From the NCBI GenBank assembly GCA_002340355.1, contig DDLX01000043.1, positions 62,001-126,000 of the forward strand: a stretch of DNA of 64,000 nt, in the 5' to 3' direction. This document shows positions 53,395 through 62,011 of the stretch, piece after piece (the first letter of the stretch is position 1; each line of letters starts with the position of its first letter). Source of the DNA: Cytophagales bacterium UBA2561 (GTDB lineage Bacteria > Bacteroidota > Bacteroidia > Cytophagales > Thermoflexibacteraceae). Both the position numbers and the translations under genes were made by a program. The notes beneath the pieces were generated by a model that had not been told where the DNA came from, searched no databases, and saw only the letters and a list, made by a program, of their open reading frames with translations.

Positions 53395-53946
53395 TTAATC
53401 AATTACGGCTTTCGATTCTTTGAGCAACATTTTCTGCAATTGTACTTTTGCTCTGGAATACTGTGACTTCGAAGTCCCCTCAGTAATCCCCAACATTTCC
53501 GCAATCTCACGATGTTTGTATCCTTCGATGGCGTATAAATTGAAAATCATCTGATAACGAGGAGCTAAATTCTGAATCATCTTCAGTAGCTCCTTAAAAT
53601 TAAAGTTCGACAACGTGAGTTCTTCAGACGGTTCATTAACCATTTCGGTTACGTCTTCCATCGGTGCTTTATCTAGTTTGCGCCGATTTAGCTTTAATGC
53701 AGTATTAATCACAATGCGTTTAATCCAAAACTCAAGCGGACAATCCTGCTTAAATTTTTGTAGATTATTGAAAACCTTAATAAACGATTCTTGCAAAATG
53801 TCATCTGCTTCGAAAGTGGTTTTCGAATAGCGCATTGCCACCACATACATTTTGGGGCTATACGTGTCGTAAAGTAATTTTTGGGCTTTTCGATTCCCGT
53901 TACAGCATGCCGAAATCAGCCGTTCTTCATCTTGTCTTTGAGGCAT
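53395..53946 (-). CDS. ECF-type RNA polymerase sigma factor (second)
   Basis: 183 residues from ATG 53946 (MPQRQDEERLISACCNGNRK); the frame opens at 54006 but those residues look non-coding. Region 2: AQKLLYDTYSPKMYVVAMRY, EADDILQESFIKVFNNLQKF and LEFWIKRIVINTALKLNRR. Region 4: LAPRYQMIFNLYAIEGYKHR and EIAEMLGITEGTSKSQYSRA. It is the first gene of a two-gene unit with the fused anti-sigma/barrel protein. Region 4 is close to that of the sigma factor at 8085, so the two may have come from one ancestor. Confidence 0.93.
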   Translation of the reverse strand: MPQRQDEERLISACCNGNRKAQKLLYDTYSPKMYVVAMRYSKTTFEADDILQESFIKVFNNLQKFKQDCPLEFWIKRIVINTALKLNRRKLDKAPMEDVTEMVNEPSEELTLSNFNFKELLKMIQNLAPRYQMIFNLYAIEGYKHREIAEMLGITEGTSKSQYSRAKVQLQKMLLKESKAVID

Positions 53947-54439
53947 TGAATGAAGAATTAATATTCTGTTAATAAATTGACCCGTCCCAATCGCAAAACG
54001 TTGCAATGGGTAGTTGGAAAATGGTGTTAAAATTAATCCTCAAAAAGACTTAAAAAATTCGATTTTTGAAGATTTCTTACAATTTTTAAGTAAGAAAGAA
54101 GGAGAAGATTCACATCTTATTTATGACGAACCCCCCTAAAATGGTCTATAAATCCTGAGATAAATCCATCTAAGTTAGTAAATAGATTTTAAAAGATACG
54201 TAATTTAGATATAAAGTGTACATGAAATATGCCAGAAATTTTTATTTTTAACATTTTTCCATTTACGAGCATTTCTTATCTCATTTCGACAAATGATGTG
54301 ATTTGTGTAAGATTGGCGTAAAGTTTTCTGAAAAAATGAAAAAAAATTGTATTTTTGAAGACAACAAATTCGTACACTAGGTACGAACTGATTATTATGC
54401 TATTGGGTTGCTTCACTTATAGAAAATTGCTTTTGTATC
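53947..54439. other. Divergent non-coding gap, sigma / DnaJ genes
   Basis: About 490 bp with no gene. It contains the -10-like box and palindrome in front of the DnaJ gene; the rest is AT-rich with no further recognisable element. Confidence 0.5.
54350..54387 (+). promoter_or_regulatory. -10-like box and palindrome before the DnaJ-TPR gene
   Basis: TATTTTTG at 54350-54357 matches TAnnTTTG, without a TTG at -33. Twelve bases on is a perfect palindrome, TTCGTAC (54369-54375) and GTACGAA (54381-54387) around ACTAG, close to the expected transcription start. It may be an operator or a 5' hairpin. The gene starts at GTG 54440. Confidence 0.45.
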
Positions 54440-55513
54440 GTGCCAAATTTATATGAAATCTTAGGAGTGCAAATTTTTGCCGAACAAAAAGACATTAAAA
54501 AAGCCTTTAAAAAGTTGGCTGTACGGTATCATCCTGATAAAAATCCGAATAATCCTGAAGCAGAAGAATTATTCAAACAAATCAATCAAGCGTATCAAAT
54601 CTTGTCTGACCCCACTAAGAAGTCACTTTATGACCAAACCTTAATGTATGGCAATATACAACCTGAAACCACCTCCTATCAATCTTATACTCCTCCTTAT
54701 ACTGCTACCGAGACTGTTTATAAAAAAGAAAAACCAGCACACCACTTGAGCAATTGGCAGGCATCGATTTTTGCGCTTTTGATAGTAATTTATATGTTTT
54801 TTCTGGTTGATTCGGTAACTTCTTTTTATTCTCGTGTCCGATATCATCAAGCATTGGGAGCTTATAAAAATGCTTCTTATCATGAAGCCGATGAGTTAAT
54901 TTCTTCGGCAGTGAGTGCGGATAGTTCCTATGCTCGTGCTAGATATTTGAAAGGATTATTAGCTCTCAGATTTAGATATCCGCAAGATGCAGCACATCAA
55001 TTTACACAAGCGATTGAAAACAGTGAGGTGTATCACCCTGAATATTACTTGAAAAGGGGAGAGGCTTACCAGCAGTTACGTAATTTGGGATCAGTTCATT
55101 TGGCAGTACAAGATTATCAACAGGTGCTGAAGACTGAAGGAGATTCTATCAAAATTTATGACAAAATGATGCGCTTGTATTTACAGGTTGGCAATTTTGA
55201 TAGTACCCGACTAGCTTATGAGTTTTTGCATCGAAAAACAGGATTCACAGATAGAAATATACTTTGGACATTAGCCCGTGAAGCGGATTATATTGACCAA
55301 TTAGAAAAAGCATTAACCTACTATGCTGAAGTTATTTCACTGAACCCCAATGACTTTAATCCATATGTCGAACGTGCTAAAATATATGCGACCAAACTAA
55401 ATGACTTCACGAAAGCTTGTGAAGATTGGCAAAAAGCCAAAAGCTTAAACCCTGAAGTTCGTGATGATATTTTAGAATTTTTCTGTGAATATGAAGTCGA
55501 AAATACGCTCTAA
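54440..55513 (+). CDS. DnaJ-domain membrane protein with TPR repeats
   Basis: 357 residues starting with GTG, chosen because the J domain begins right there ([20 protein letters not shown]). The J domain (1-66) has HPD in [12 protein letters not shown], so it can stimulate an Hsp70 ATPase. After a linker a single transmembrane helix ([19 protein letters not shown], about 112-132) follows, then about five TPR repeats (about 140-350, for example [20 protein letters not shown] and [20 protein letters not shown]). The J domain would face the cytoplasm and the TPRs the periplasm, or both stay inside with a hairpin anchor. Likely recruits DnaK to a membrane client. Confidence 0.9.
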   Translation: MPNLYEILGVQIFAEQKDIKKAFKKLAVRYHPDKNPNNPEAEELFKQINQAYQILSDPTKKSLYDQTLMYGNIQPETTSYQSYTPPYTATETVYKKEKPAHHLSNWQASIFALLIVIYMFFLVDSVTSFYSRVRYHQALGAYKNASYHEADELISSAVSADSSYARARYLKGLLALRFRYPQDAAHQFTQAIENSEVYHPEYYLKRGEAYQQLRNLGSVHLAVQDYQQVLKTEGDSIKIYDKMMRLYLQVGNFDSTRLAYEFLHRKTGFTDRNILWTLAREADYIDQLEKALTYYAEVISLNPNDFNPYVERAKIYATKLNDFTKACEDWQKAKSLNPEVRDDILEFFCEYEVENTL

Positions 55514-55518
55514 TAAAC

Positions 55519-56841
55519 TTAATATTTCAATTGAGCAGGTTTGCCTTCTGGATTATCTGGGATAGTTTCTACAAGGTCTATTACCCGAAATTCGACACGG
55601 CGATTCTCTGCATGTTCTCGGCTAGAACATAAAACGCCATCTTGACAATGATTAATTAATTGCGTCTCTCCTTTACCAATACTTGTTAATCGTTGTTTCT
55701 GAATTCCTTTTTCAATGAGATAATTTTGTAGGGCTTTGGCGCGTTGCTCTGTTAATTTTAGATTATGTTCCGCTTCGCCTCGTGCATCTGTATGTATTTC
55801 AAGCTGAATCGTAAGCTGATGATTTTCCTTTAGGAATTTATAAAAATCTTCTAAAGACTTCATACTGGATTTCCGAAATTTTGTTGAATTGGGAATAAAT
55901 CGAACTCCTGAAAGCTGATACATTTCATTGAGATGAATACGGCGTAACATAAATTGTAACCTAAAACGGTGGTGTAATTGGTAGCTGACCGTGAAGACAC
56001 TTCTTCGGCGGGTTTGGAAAAACTTAGTTTTATGTGCTTCGACCTGATAGACTGATGATTTTCGTAAACCAATTTGAAAAAGTCCTTTAGAATTTGTCCA
56101 CACTTTTTGTATTGTACCACTTTGTAGATCCGTAATTTTTACTTCAACTTGAGCAAGTGGTTGAGTGCTTTCTTCATCTAATACACTTCCTGTAAGGGTG
56201 TAATTATCATCCATATTTCGGGAACTACTCCGTAATTTCTCGACCAAGCCCTCTTGAACTCCAATAGCATCAATCTGACTGACTTCATCACCATATAAAG
56301 GAGGATAAATTTCAATTTCTAAGAACTTAACTTTATAGGCAGTAGGTCGATACAAAGAAATATAAGAAATCTTACTATTTAAATCTAGATTCATATCGAA
56401 ATTATCATTCAATGTAAAACTTTCTATACGCTGATTTTCAGTATTATAAAGATGTACATTTTTAATGCTTACTCCGAAGTTTTCAACTACAAAGATTTTC
56501 TGAATGTGCTTCACAGAATCGAAACGTACTTTAATGGTTTGGGGAGAAATTTGTTCAGTAGGTTGTCCATGAGAAAAATTAGCAGAAAATGCCGATTTAT
56601 TAATTTTGCCGTGTGGCATAACATTCGGTTCTCCAATAAGCTGTTTCAAATTCTCGGTCAATAATGTAATGTCCGAATACTCTACCACTTCGGATGCCCA
56701 ATAAATTTGAGCTTTTGCTTCCCACCTAATTCCAATACAAAAAATAAGTACAGTCCATATTTTTAGAGAAGTTCTTAGAGAAACGTTATTTTTTAACAAA
56801 AAATTGATTTTCAATAATTTATCTAAAATTTGATATCGCAT
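55519..56841 (-). CDS. OmpA-family outer membrane protein with regulatory-like domain
   Basis: 440 residues, convergent with the DnaJ gene by only 5 bp. Signal peptide with cleavage likely after EAKA. Residues about 45-195 form a beta-rich domain reminiscent of discoidin folds (IKVRFDSVKHIQKIFVVENF). A carboxypeptidase-regulatory-like domain follows (about 215-280, LTGSVLDEESTQPLAQVEVK). The C-terminal OmpA domain (about 315-430) has LEIHTDARGEAEHNLKLTEQ, RAKALQNYLIEKG and HAENRRVEFRVI, where aspartate and arginine grip peptidoglycan. It should tie the outer membrane to the wall. No N-terminal OmpA barrel is visible. Confidence 0.9.
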   Translation of the reverse strand: MRYQILDKLLKINFLLKNNVSLRTSLKIWTVLIFCIGIRWEAKAQIYWASEVVEYSDITLLTENLKQLIGEPNVMPHGKINKSAFSANFSHGQPTEQISPQTIKVRFDSVKHIQKIFVVENFGVSIKNVHLYNTENQRIESFTLNDNFDMNLDLNSKISYISLYRPTAYKVKFLEIEIYPPLYGDEVSQIDAIGVQEGLVEKLRSSSRNMDDNYTLTGSVLDEESTQPLAQVEVKITDLQSGTIQKVWTNSKGLFQIGLRKSSVYQVEAHKTKFFQTRRRSVFTVSYQLHHRFRLQFMLRRIHLNEMYQLSGVRFIPNSTKFRKSSMKSLEDFYKFLKENHQLTIQLEIHTDARGEAEHNLKLTEQRAKALQNYLIEKGIQKQRLTSIGKGETQLINHCQDGVLCSSREHAENRRVEFRVIDLVETIPDNPEGKPAQLKY

Positions 56842-56882
56842 TTTATGAAATAAATGAGCAAATGAATTTATTTAGAAAAAAA

Positions 56883-56909
56883 CAAATTTATAGTTTTTTT
56901 TGATGGCAA
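56883..56909 (-). promoter_or_regulatory. Possible promoter of the OmpA gene
   Basis: On the minus strand TTG (56909-56907), 16 nt, TAAATTTG (56890-56883), 41 bp before the ATG. Spacing is shorter than the 19-20 nt of other promoters here. Confidence 0.35.
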
Positions 56910-56989
56910 TAATTGGGCATTTTTTACTCAAATGGATACTCTTTTTAGTACTATTTTCTATTAAATTATTGAAAACCAATTAAATAAAG

Positions 56990-57676
56990 TTATTTGCTTG
57001 TAGAAAAATGTACAGATAATTCATCCAAATTGGATACTTTGAATGTGGGTACAATTCCCCAAGGATCAAAAACTGATGTGGATGAACGTTGTACCCAAGC
57101 TGAATGCATCCCATAGTTGATAGCTCCAAGTACATCGAATGGATTACTGGAAATAAGCCATGAATTGGCTGGCGTGGAACCAGTAGTTTGATTAAAGTGA
57201 GCATAAACCAATGGACTGGGTTTGAACATTTTGACATTTTCTACGCTCACCACACCGTCAAAAAATTGAATTACTTCAGCATGAACAAGTAATTCCGTAA
57301 CAGCTTTTTTACTTCCATTTGAGAAAGCAAATAAACGGTGTTCAGCATTTTGGAGTTTTTCAAGTCCCGTTCTAACATCCGCAAAAGCAGGAAGCGTTCT
57401 ATATTCGTCCATTAATCCCTGTTTTTGGGTATTTGTCAGATGGATTTGAAGCGTTTCACAAGAAAAATCCAGTGCTTCTCTGGTACATTGTGAAAAATCA
57501 ACATAATTATTCATAAGTCCCCGCCGAAAGGAATATTCCAATTGTTTATTTCGCCACATTTCTACCAAAAGAGGAGCCTTTTCACCAATGAGTTTTTCGA
57601 TGGATCTTTGCACTCCAGTCGTATTTATCATTGTGCCATATACATCAAAGGCTAAGGTTTGAGGTTTCATTTTCAT
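56990..57676 (-). CDS. Type II haloacid dehalogenase-like HAD hydrolase
   Basis: 228 residues. The nucleophile aspartate is in TLAFDVYGTMINT. The helix WRNKQLEYSFRRGLM, FAFSNGSKKAV (motif II), VKMFKPSPLVYAHF (motif III lysine), and SSNPFDVLGAINYGMHSAWV (motif IV) follow the pattern of L-2-haloacid dehalogenases, which hydrolyse 2-haloacids without metal. Type II members normally have asparagine-alanine-tryptophan-aspartate in the last block; here SSNPFDVLGA is a variant, so activity on another substrate is possible. Divergent from the glutamine-synthetase-like operon across 135 bp. Confidence 0.85.
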   Translation of the reverse strand: MKMKPQTLAFDVYGTMINTTGVQRSIEKLIGEKAPLLVEMWRNKQLEYSFRRGLMNNYVDFSQCTREALDFSCETLQIHLTNTQKQGLMDEYRTLPAFADVRTGLEKLQNAEHRLFAFSNGSKKAVTELLVHAEVIQFFDGVVSVENVKMFKPSPLVYAHFNQTTGSTPANSWLISSNPFDVLGAINYGMHSAWVQRSSTSVFDPWGIVPTFKVSNLDELSVHFSTSK

Positions 57677-57811
57677 AAATTCTATCTATTTAAAAATCTA
57701 TCATTCATTTGTTTTAAAATAACAATTCTTTCTTATTTTAGTAGGTTTATTCGTGAGTCTTATTTTTAGTCGTTCTTATAATGACCAATTTAGTATAAAC
57801 TTCAAATCATA

Positions 57812-59158
57812 ATGATAACCACTCCAGAAATCTTAACCAAAATAAAAAATCATCCGCTCCAGAAAATCAAGTTAGCTGTTGCTGATATTGATGGTGTTTT
57901 GCGGGGAAAAATGATACGAAAAGCTAAATTTTTAGATATTGCTGAAACCTCATTAGGGTTTTGTGATGTGCTTTTTGGCTGGGATATGGCAGATAATTGC
58001 TATGATAATATCACCTATACAGGCTGGCATACAGGTTATCCCGATGCTTCTGTAACTTTAGATTTGCAAACATATCGTCAAATTCCTTGGCAAGAAAATA
58101 TTCCATTGGTTTTAGGCGATTTAGATAATTCGAATATTTGTCCTCGAAGTTTATTACGAAAACTGATTAAGGATTATGAAAACTTGGGGTATATTCCACT
58201 TTTTGCTCAGGAATTTGAGTGGTTCAATTTCGAGGAAACTCCTCAAAGTCTTTCCGAAAAAAAATACCAAAATCTAAATCCTCTTACGCCTGATATGTTT
58301 GGGTATTCAATGCTCCGACCTTCCTTAAAAAATAATTATTTTAATGCCTTATTTGATGAACTTGAAAAGTTTAATATTCCTCTAGAGGGTTTACATACCG
58401 AAACGGGACCAGGAGTTTATGAGGCAGCTATTTTGTATGATGAAGTTTTGAGTGCTGCCGATAAAGCTGTTTTATTTAAAACTGCTGTCAAAGAAATTGC
58501 TTATCAACATGGTGTGATAGCTACTTTTATGGCAAAATGGAACGCCGATTTATCAGGTTCAAGTGGGCATTTACATCAAAGTATTTGGGACAAAAATCGA
58601 ACTCAAAATTTATTCTTTGATGCCAATGATTCTCACAATATGAGTGATTTGTTTAAAAGTTATTTGGCGGGTCAATTATATTGTTTACCATATATTTTAC
58701 CGATGTTTGCCCCTACGGTCAATAGTTATAAACGCCTTAAAGAGGGAACTTGGGCACCTGCCACTTTAACGTGGGGAGTGGATAATCGAACAACAGCCTA
58801 TCGAGTTTTGAACAAAAGTCCGAAGGCAATCCGACTAGAAAATCGGGTAGCTGGTGCAGATATAAATCCTTACTTAGCTATGGCAGGAGCATTGGCTTCT
58901 GGATTGTATGGAATTCAACATAATTTATCTTTAGAAATACCTGAAATTAAGGGAGATGGATATAAAAATACAACTAACGAAAAGCTCCCTAAGTCCTTAT
59001 TAGAAGCAACCCAAAAAATGCAAAATTCGACCATCGCTAACCAAATATTAGGCGAAAGTTTTGTACAACATTTTACGCAAACTCGTGAATGGGAATGGCG
59101 GGAGTTTTCTGATGCCATTACTGATTGGGAAGTTAAGCGTTACTTTGAATTAATTTAA
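57812..59158 (+). CDS. Glutamine synthetase-like ATP-dependent ligase
   Basis: 448 residues with the GS fold and complete active site: GVLRGKMI at the N-terminal beta-grasp, EFEWF near 142, HTETGPGVYE near 200 (glutamates for metal), GSSGHLHQSI near 253, NSYKRLKEGTWAP near 307, NRTTAYR, and RLENRVAGADINPYLAMAGA. True nitrogen-assimilating GS I has a different loop set; sequences like this include gamma-glutamylpolyamine and other gamma-glutamyl amide ligases. It heads a tight operon with a kinase-like and a phosphatase-like gene, which points to a small-molecule pathway rather than central nitrogen metabolism. Amine partner unknown. Confidence 0.88.
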   Translation: MITTPEILTKIKNHPLQKIKLAVADIDGVLRGKMIRKAKFLDIAETSLGFCDVLFGWDMADNCYDNITYTGWHTGYPDASVTLDLQTYRQIPWQENIPLVLGDLDNSNICPRSLLRKLIKDYENLGYIPLFAQEFEWFNFEETPQSLSEKKYQNLNPLTPDMFGYSMLRPSLKNNYFNALFDELEKFNIPLEGLHTETGPGVYEAAILYDEVLSAADKAVLFKTAVKEIAYQHGVIATFMAKWNADLSGSSGHLHQSIWDKNRTQNLFFDANDSHNMSDLFKSYLAGQLYCLPYILPMFAPTVNSYKRLKEGTWAPATLTWGVDNRTTAYRVLNKSPKAIRLENRVAGADINPYLAMAGALASGLYGIQHNLSLEIPEIKGDGYKNTTNEKLPKSLLEATQKMQNSTIANQILGESFVQHFTQTREWEWREFSDAITDWEVKRYFELI

Positions 59159-59163
59159 ACAAC

Positions 59164-60207
59164 ATGAGAACCATTGATTTTAGTAAGATTGTTGAAAGAG
59201 CATGGCATGAATTCGGCAATCCTAAACAGCTCGTTTCTATTCTTGACGTTAGTCCAAATGTTTCGACAAATTATGTCTTCAAATTGATCTTTGAAGATGA
59301 AACGGAACTATACGCTAAATTATCTTATTTTGGACAGTTTAATCACTTCAGAGAAGATCATACAATTGTAAATACAGCATCAAGTCTTTTACCCGCACCT
59401 TATCAGCATTTTTTAGCGAATGCACTTATGAAAGATGGAGAATTATTTACATTTCGTTTGAAGGAGGGAATTCTTGATGCGTGGTTGGTGTTTTATGAAC
59501 CTGTTTCGATTAAGCAGAAATTACCACGAAAATTACAAGAAAAGCACATACGTAAGCTTGGTAGAGAATTAGCTTCTTTTCATAAAGTTTGTACAGAAAT
59601 AAGCCCCAAACTACCAAAAGCTACTAAAACATTAAGCTTTGATATTAAAGATACTTTAGCTTTGTTAGAAACTTCTGAACGGCAATTTGAATACGGTGAA
59701 CATATTGGATTTATTCGAGAGCAATGTCAGCTTTTTCTCACCAATATGAAAAAATTTGGGTATAACACCTTACCAGCCATTCCTGTTTTTGTAGATTGGA
59801 ATATTGGAAATTTTTCGATTGATGAAGAAGGGCATTTTCATTCTCGGTGGGATTATGATTGGTTTAGAATGTCGTCTCGTGTGATGGACTTTTATTTTTT
59901 TAGCCGAGTAGTTTCTACGTTAGGAGATAGAACCGTTTTCAGCTATTTGATTAATCCCTTGTTGGAAGAGCGTTTTTTGTTATTTTTGCAAGAGTATCAT
60001 CAAGTTTTTCCTTTAACAGAACAGGAAATTCACTTCATTAAAGAAGCCTATCGGTTTTTCATTTTGAACTATGTTATCAAAGATGGACGGTATTTTTTCC
60101 ATGAAATTTATGCCAATAAGTTACGGAAAGAAGCTTGTGAGTTGTATCTACCCTTACTTGATAAAACGTTTGATAGTCGAAAAATTTTACAGGCTTTAAA
60201 CTTGTAA
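59164..60207 (+). CDS. Aminoglycoside-phosphotransferase-like kinase
   Basis: 347 residues, starting 5 bp after the ligase stop. An APH-type kinase fold: ATP-site lysine in TELYAKLSYFG, hinge region AWLVFYEP, the catalytic loop FVDWNIGNFSID near 217, and the metal aspartate in SRWDYDWFRM near 236. In ordinary APH enzymes the loop is HGDxxxxN; here the histidine position is phenylalanine or valine while the catalytic aspartate and the asparagine are kept. It should phosphorylate a small hydroxylated or amino compound; choline, homoserine and methylthioribose kinases are in this group. Substrate probably shared with the neighbouring ligase and phosphatase. Confidence 0.75.
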   Translation: MRTIDFSKIVERAWHEFGNPKQLVSILDVSPNVSTNYVFKLIFEDETELYAKLSYFGQFNHFREDHTIVNTASSLLPAPYQHFLANALMKDGELFTFRLKEGILDAWLVFYEPVSIKQKLPRKLQEKHIRKLGRELASFHKVCTEISPKLPKATKTLSFDIKDTLALLETSERQFEYGEHIGFIREQCQLFLTNMKKFGYNTLPAIPVFVDWNIGNFSIDEEGHFHSRWDYDWFRMSSRVMDFYFFSRVVSTLGDRTVFSYLINPLLEERFLLFLQEYHQVFPLTEQEIHFIKEAYRFFILNYVIKDGRYFFHEIYANKLRKEACELYLPLLDKTFDSRKILQALNL

Positions 60208-60210
60208 TCC

Positions 60211-61056
60211 ATGCAATATACTAATTTTAAGGAACTTATCGATTCGTATAAGGTCATTTTCTTTGATTCCTTTGGGGTTCTTCGGAATCACAAAGGAGTA
60301 ATTGAGGGAGTGGCAAATACGCTCAATTATTTAGACGAACAGCAAAAACCATTTTATGTAGTAACCAATGATGCCTCCAGAGGGCGCCGAGAAATTGCTG
60401 CTCGATTCGCTGAAAGTGGGATTTCTTCAATTACACCCGAAAAAGTCATTTCTTCAGGGATGTTGGCACGGGAATATTTACGACACAAAATTAAAGAGGG
60501 ACGAATCGCTTATTTAGGAACAAAAAATTCGGCGCATTACATTGAAACTACGGGACTTAAAACTCGTTCCATTCATGACCTTGATTTAGATAATATTGAC
60601 GATATTACAGGTTTGGTTTTTCTGGATGATGAAGGTTTCGATTGGAATGAGGATATTAATAAGGCTGTTAATTTGTTACGGCGCAAAAATATTCCCGTCA
60701 TTGTGGCAAATACGGATGTAAATTATCCTGTTGCCAAAAATGAAATTGCGATTGCGGTTGGTGGGATTGCCAATATGGTCGAATCAATTGTTGGAAAAAC
60801 ATTTATTCGATTTGGAAAGCCTGATGCTCAGATTTTTATGTTTACCTACGAGCTTCTGGAAGGGCAAGGAATTCGCAAAGATGAGATTTTGATGGTAGGC
60901 GATACCCTCAAAACGGACATTATCGGTGCAAATAAATTTGGCATTGATACAGTGTTGGTTTTGTCAGGAAATACACCTGCCCGTAAAGCCGAAATGCGTA
61001 TTGAATCAACAGGAATTATTCCTAATTATGTTTGTGAATCGATAGCTATTGAATAG
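60211..61056 (+). CDS. HAD-IIA (NagD-like) phosphatase
   Basis: 281 residues, 3 bp after the kinase stop. Marks of the NagD/pNPPase branch: VIFFDSFGVLRNHKGVIEGV (nucleophile aspartate; the second acid of DxD is replaced by phenylalanine-glycine as FDSFG), YVVTNDASRGR, RFGKPDAQIFMF and MVGDTLKTDIIGANKFGID. These enzymes dephosphorylate small molecules such as nucleotides, glycerol phosphate or pyridoxal phosphate. A first-motif DxD is usual; here D-S-F-G-V keeps only the first aspartate, so activity should be tested. Third gene of the ligase operon, ends with a terminator. Confidence 0.85.
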   Translation: MQYTNFKELIDSYKVIFFDSFGVLRNHKGVIEGVANTLNYLDEQQKPFYVVTNDASRGRREIAARFAESGISSITPEKVISSGMLAREYLRHKIKEGRIAYLGTKNSAHYIETTGLKTRSIHDLDLDNIDDITGLVFLDDEGFDWNEDINKAVNLLRRKNIPVIVANTDVNYPVAKNEIAIAVGGIANMVESIVGKTFIRFGKPDAQIFMFTYELLEGQGIRKDEILMVGDTLKTDIIGANKFGIDTVLVLSGNTPARKAEMRIESTGIIPNYVCESIAIE

Positions 61057-61072
61057 GATTTGACTATAAAAT

Positions 61073-61104
61073 AAAAGTTGGTTGTATTCCCACAACCAAC
61101 TTTT
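61073..61104 (+). terminator. Terminator of the ligase-kinase-phosphatase operon
   Basis: Perfect 13-bp arms AAAAGTTGGTTGT (61073-61085) and 61092-61104 with the loop ATTCCC and a T run after it. It closes the three-gene operon before the fructosamine-kinase-like gene. Confidence 0.92.
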
Positions 61105-61141
61105 TGTTATCTACTTATCAACCTAAAACATAGCCCTTATC

Positions 61142-62002
61142 ATGACTTCCAAATTACAAAATCATCTTTCCGAACTTTTCCAAACAAAAATTAAGACCAT
61201 CCGATCACTTTCGGGAGGAAGTATTTCGAGTGCTTATTTAGTAGAAACATCATTTCAAAAATATTTTCTCAAAGTTAATTCAAAACCCGATGCAATTGCG
61301 ATGTTTTCGGCTGAAAAACAAGGACTTGAAGCCATTACTCAAACAAAAACAATTGCTACTCCAAAGGTTTTTAGAAGTGAAAAATGGGAAAACGGAGGTT
61401 TTTTATTGATGGAATTTATTCAGGCAAAACGTCCTAATTCGACTGATTTTCAACGATTAGGAGAACAGTTAGCAAAATTACACCAAAACACCAACTCAGA
61501 ATTTGGTTGGGAAAACTCCAATTTTATCGGAAGTTTGCTCCAATCGAACCAAAAGCAAACCGATTGGACAACTTTTTATTTGGAAGAACGGATTTTTCCA
61601 CAATTAGAACTGGCTCAAAATCAAGGTCTAATGACCGATAAAGATTTTCCAGACCGTTCAAAAATGTATTCCATTTGTCAGGAATTGTTCCAAAATACAA
61701 AGCCGTCTTTGTTGCATGGTGATTTATGGAATGGAAATTTTGTAATTGCTGAAAATGGAACGCCTTACCTGATTGATCCTGCCGTTTATTTTGGAGATGT
61801 CGAGGTTGATATAGCGATGAGTAAACTTTTTGGAGGTTTTGGCGAAGACTTTTACCAAGCCTACCGCCAAGTTTTTCCTGTGGATAAATACAAATTTCAA
61901 AAACTGGACTTATATCAATTGTATTATTTATTGGTACATTTGAATTTATTCGGGAGTTCGTATTATGCTTCTTGTCGAAGTATTTTGCAAAAATATTTCT
62001 AA
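61142..62002 (+). CDS. Fructosamine kinase-family protein
   Basis: 286 residues, an APH-fold kinase of the FN3K branch: SLSGGSISSAYLVE P-loop-like turn, YFLKVNS lysine, GFLLMEFIQAKRPN, the catalytic loop LLHGDLWNGNF near 198 and metal aspartate in LIDPAVYFGDVEVDIAM. These enzymes phosphorylate fructosamines or ribulosamines on glycated amines and proteins so that the sugar falls off. It is just after a terminator, so separate from the ligase operon, and 10 bp from the convergent helicase-nuclease gene. Confidence 0.93.
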   Translation: MTSKLQNHLSELFQTKIKTIRSLSGGSISSAYLVETSFQKYFLKVNSKPDAIAMFSAEKQGLEAITQTKTIATPKVFRSEKWENGGFLLMEFIQAKRPNSTDFQRLGEQLAKLHQNTNSEFGWENSNFIGSLLQSNQKQTDWTTFYLEERIFPQLELAQNQGLMTDKDFPDRSKMYSICQELFQNTKPSLLHGDLWNGNFVIAENGTPYLIDPAVYFGDVEVDIAMSKLFGGFGEDFYQAYRQVFPVDKYKFQKLDLYQLYYLLVHLNLFGSSYYASCRSILQKYF

Positions 62003-62011
62003 CATTACTTC

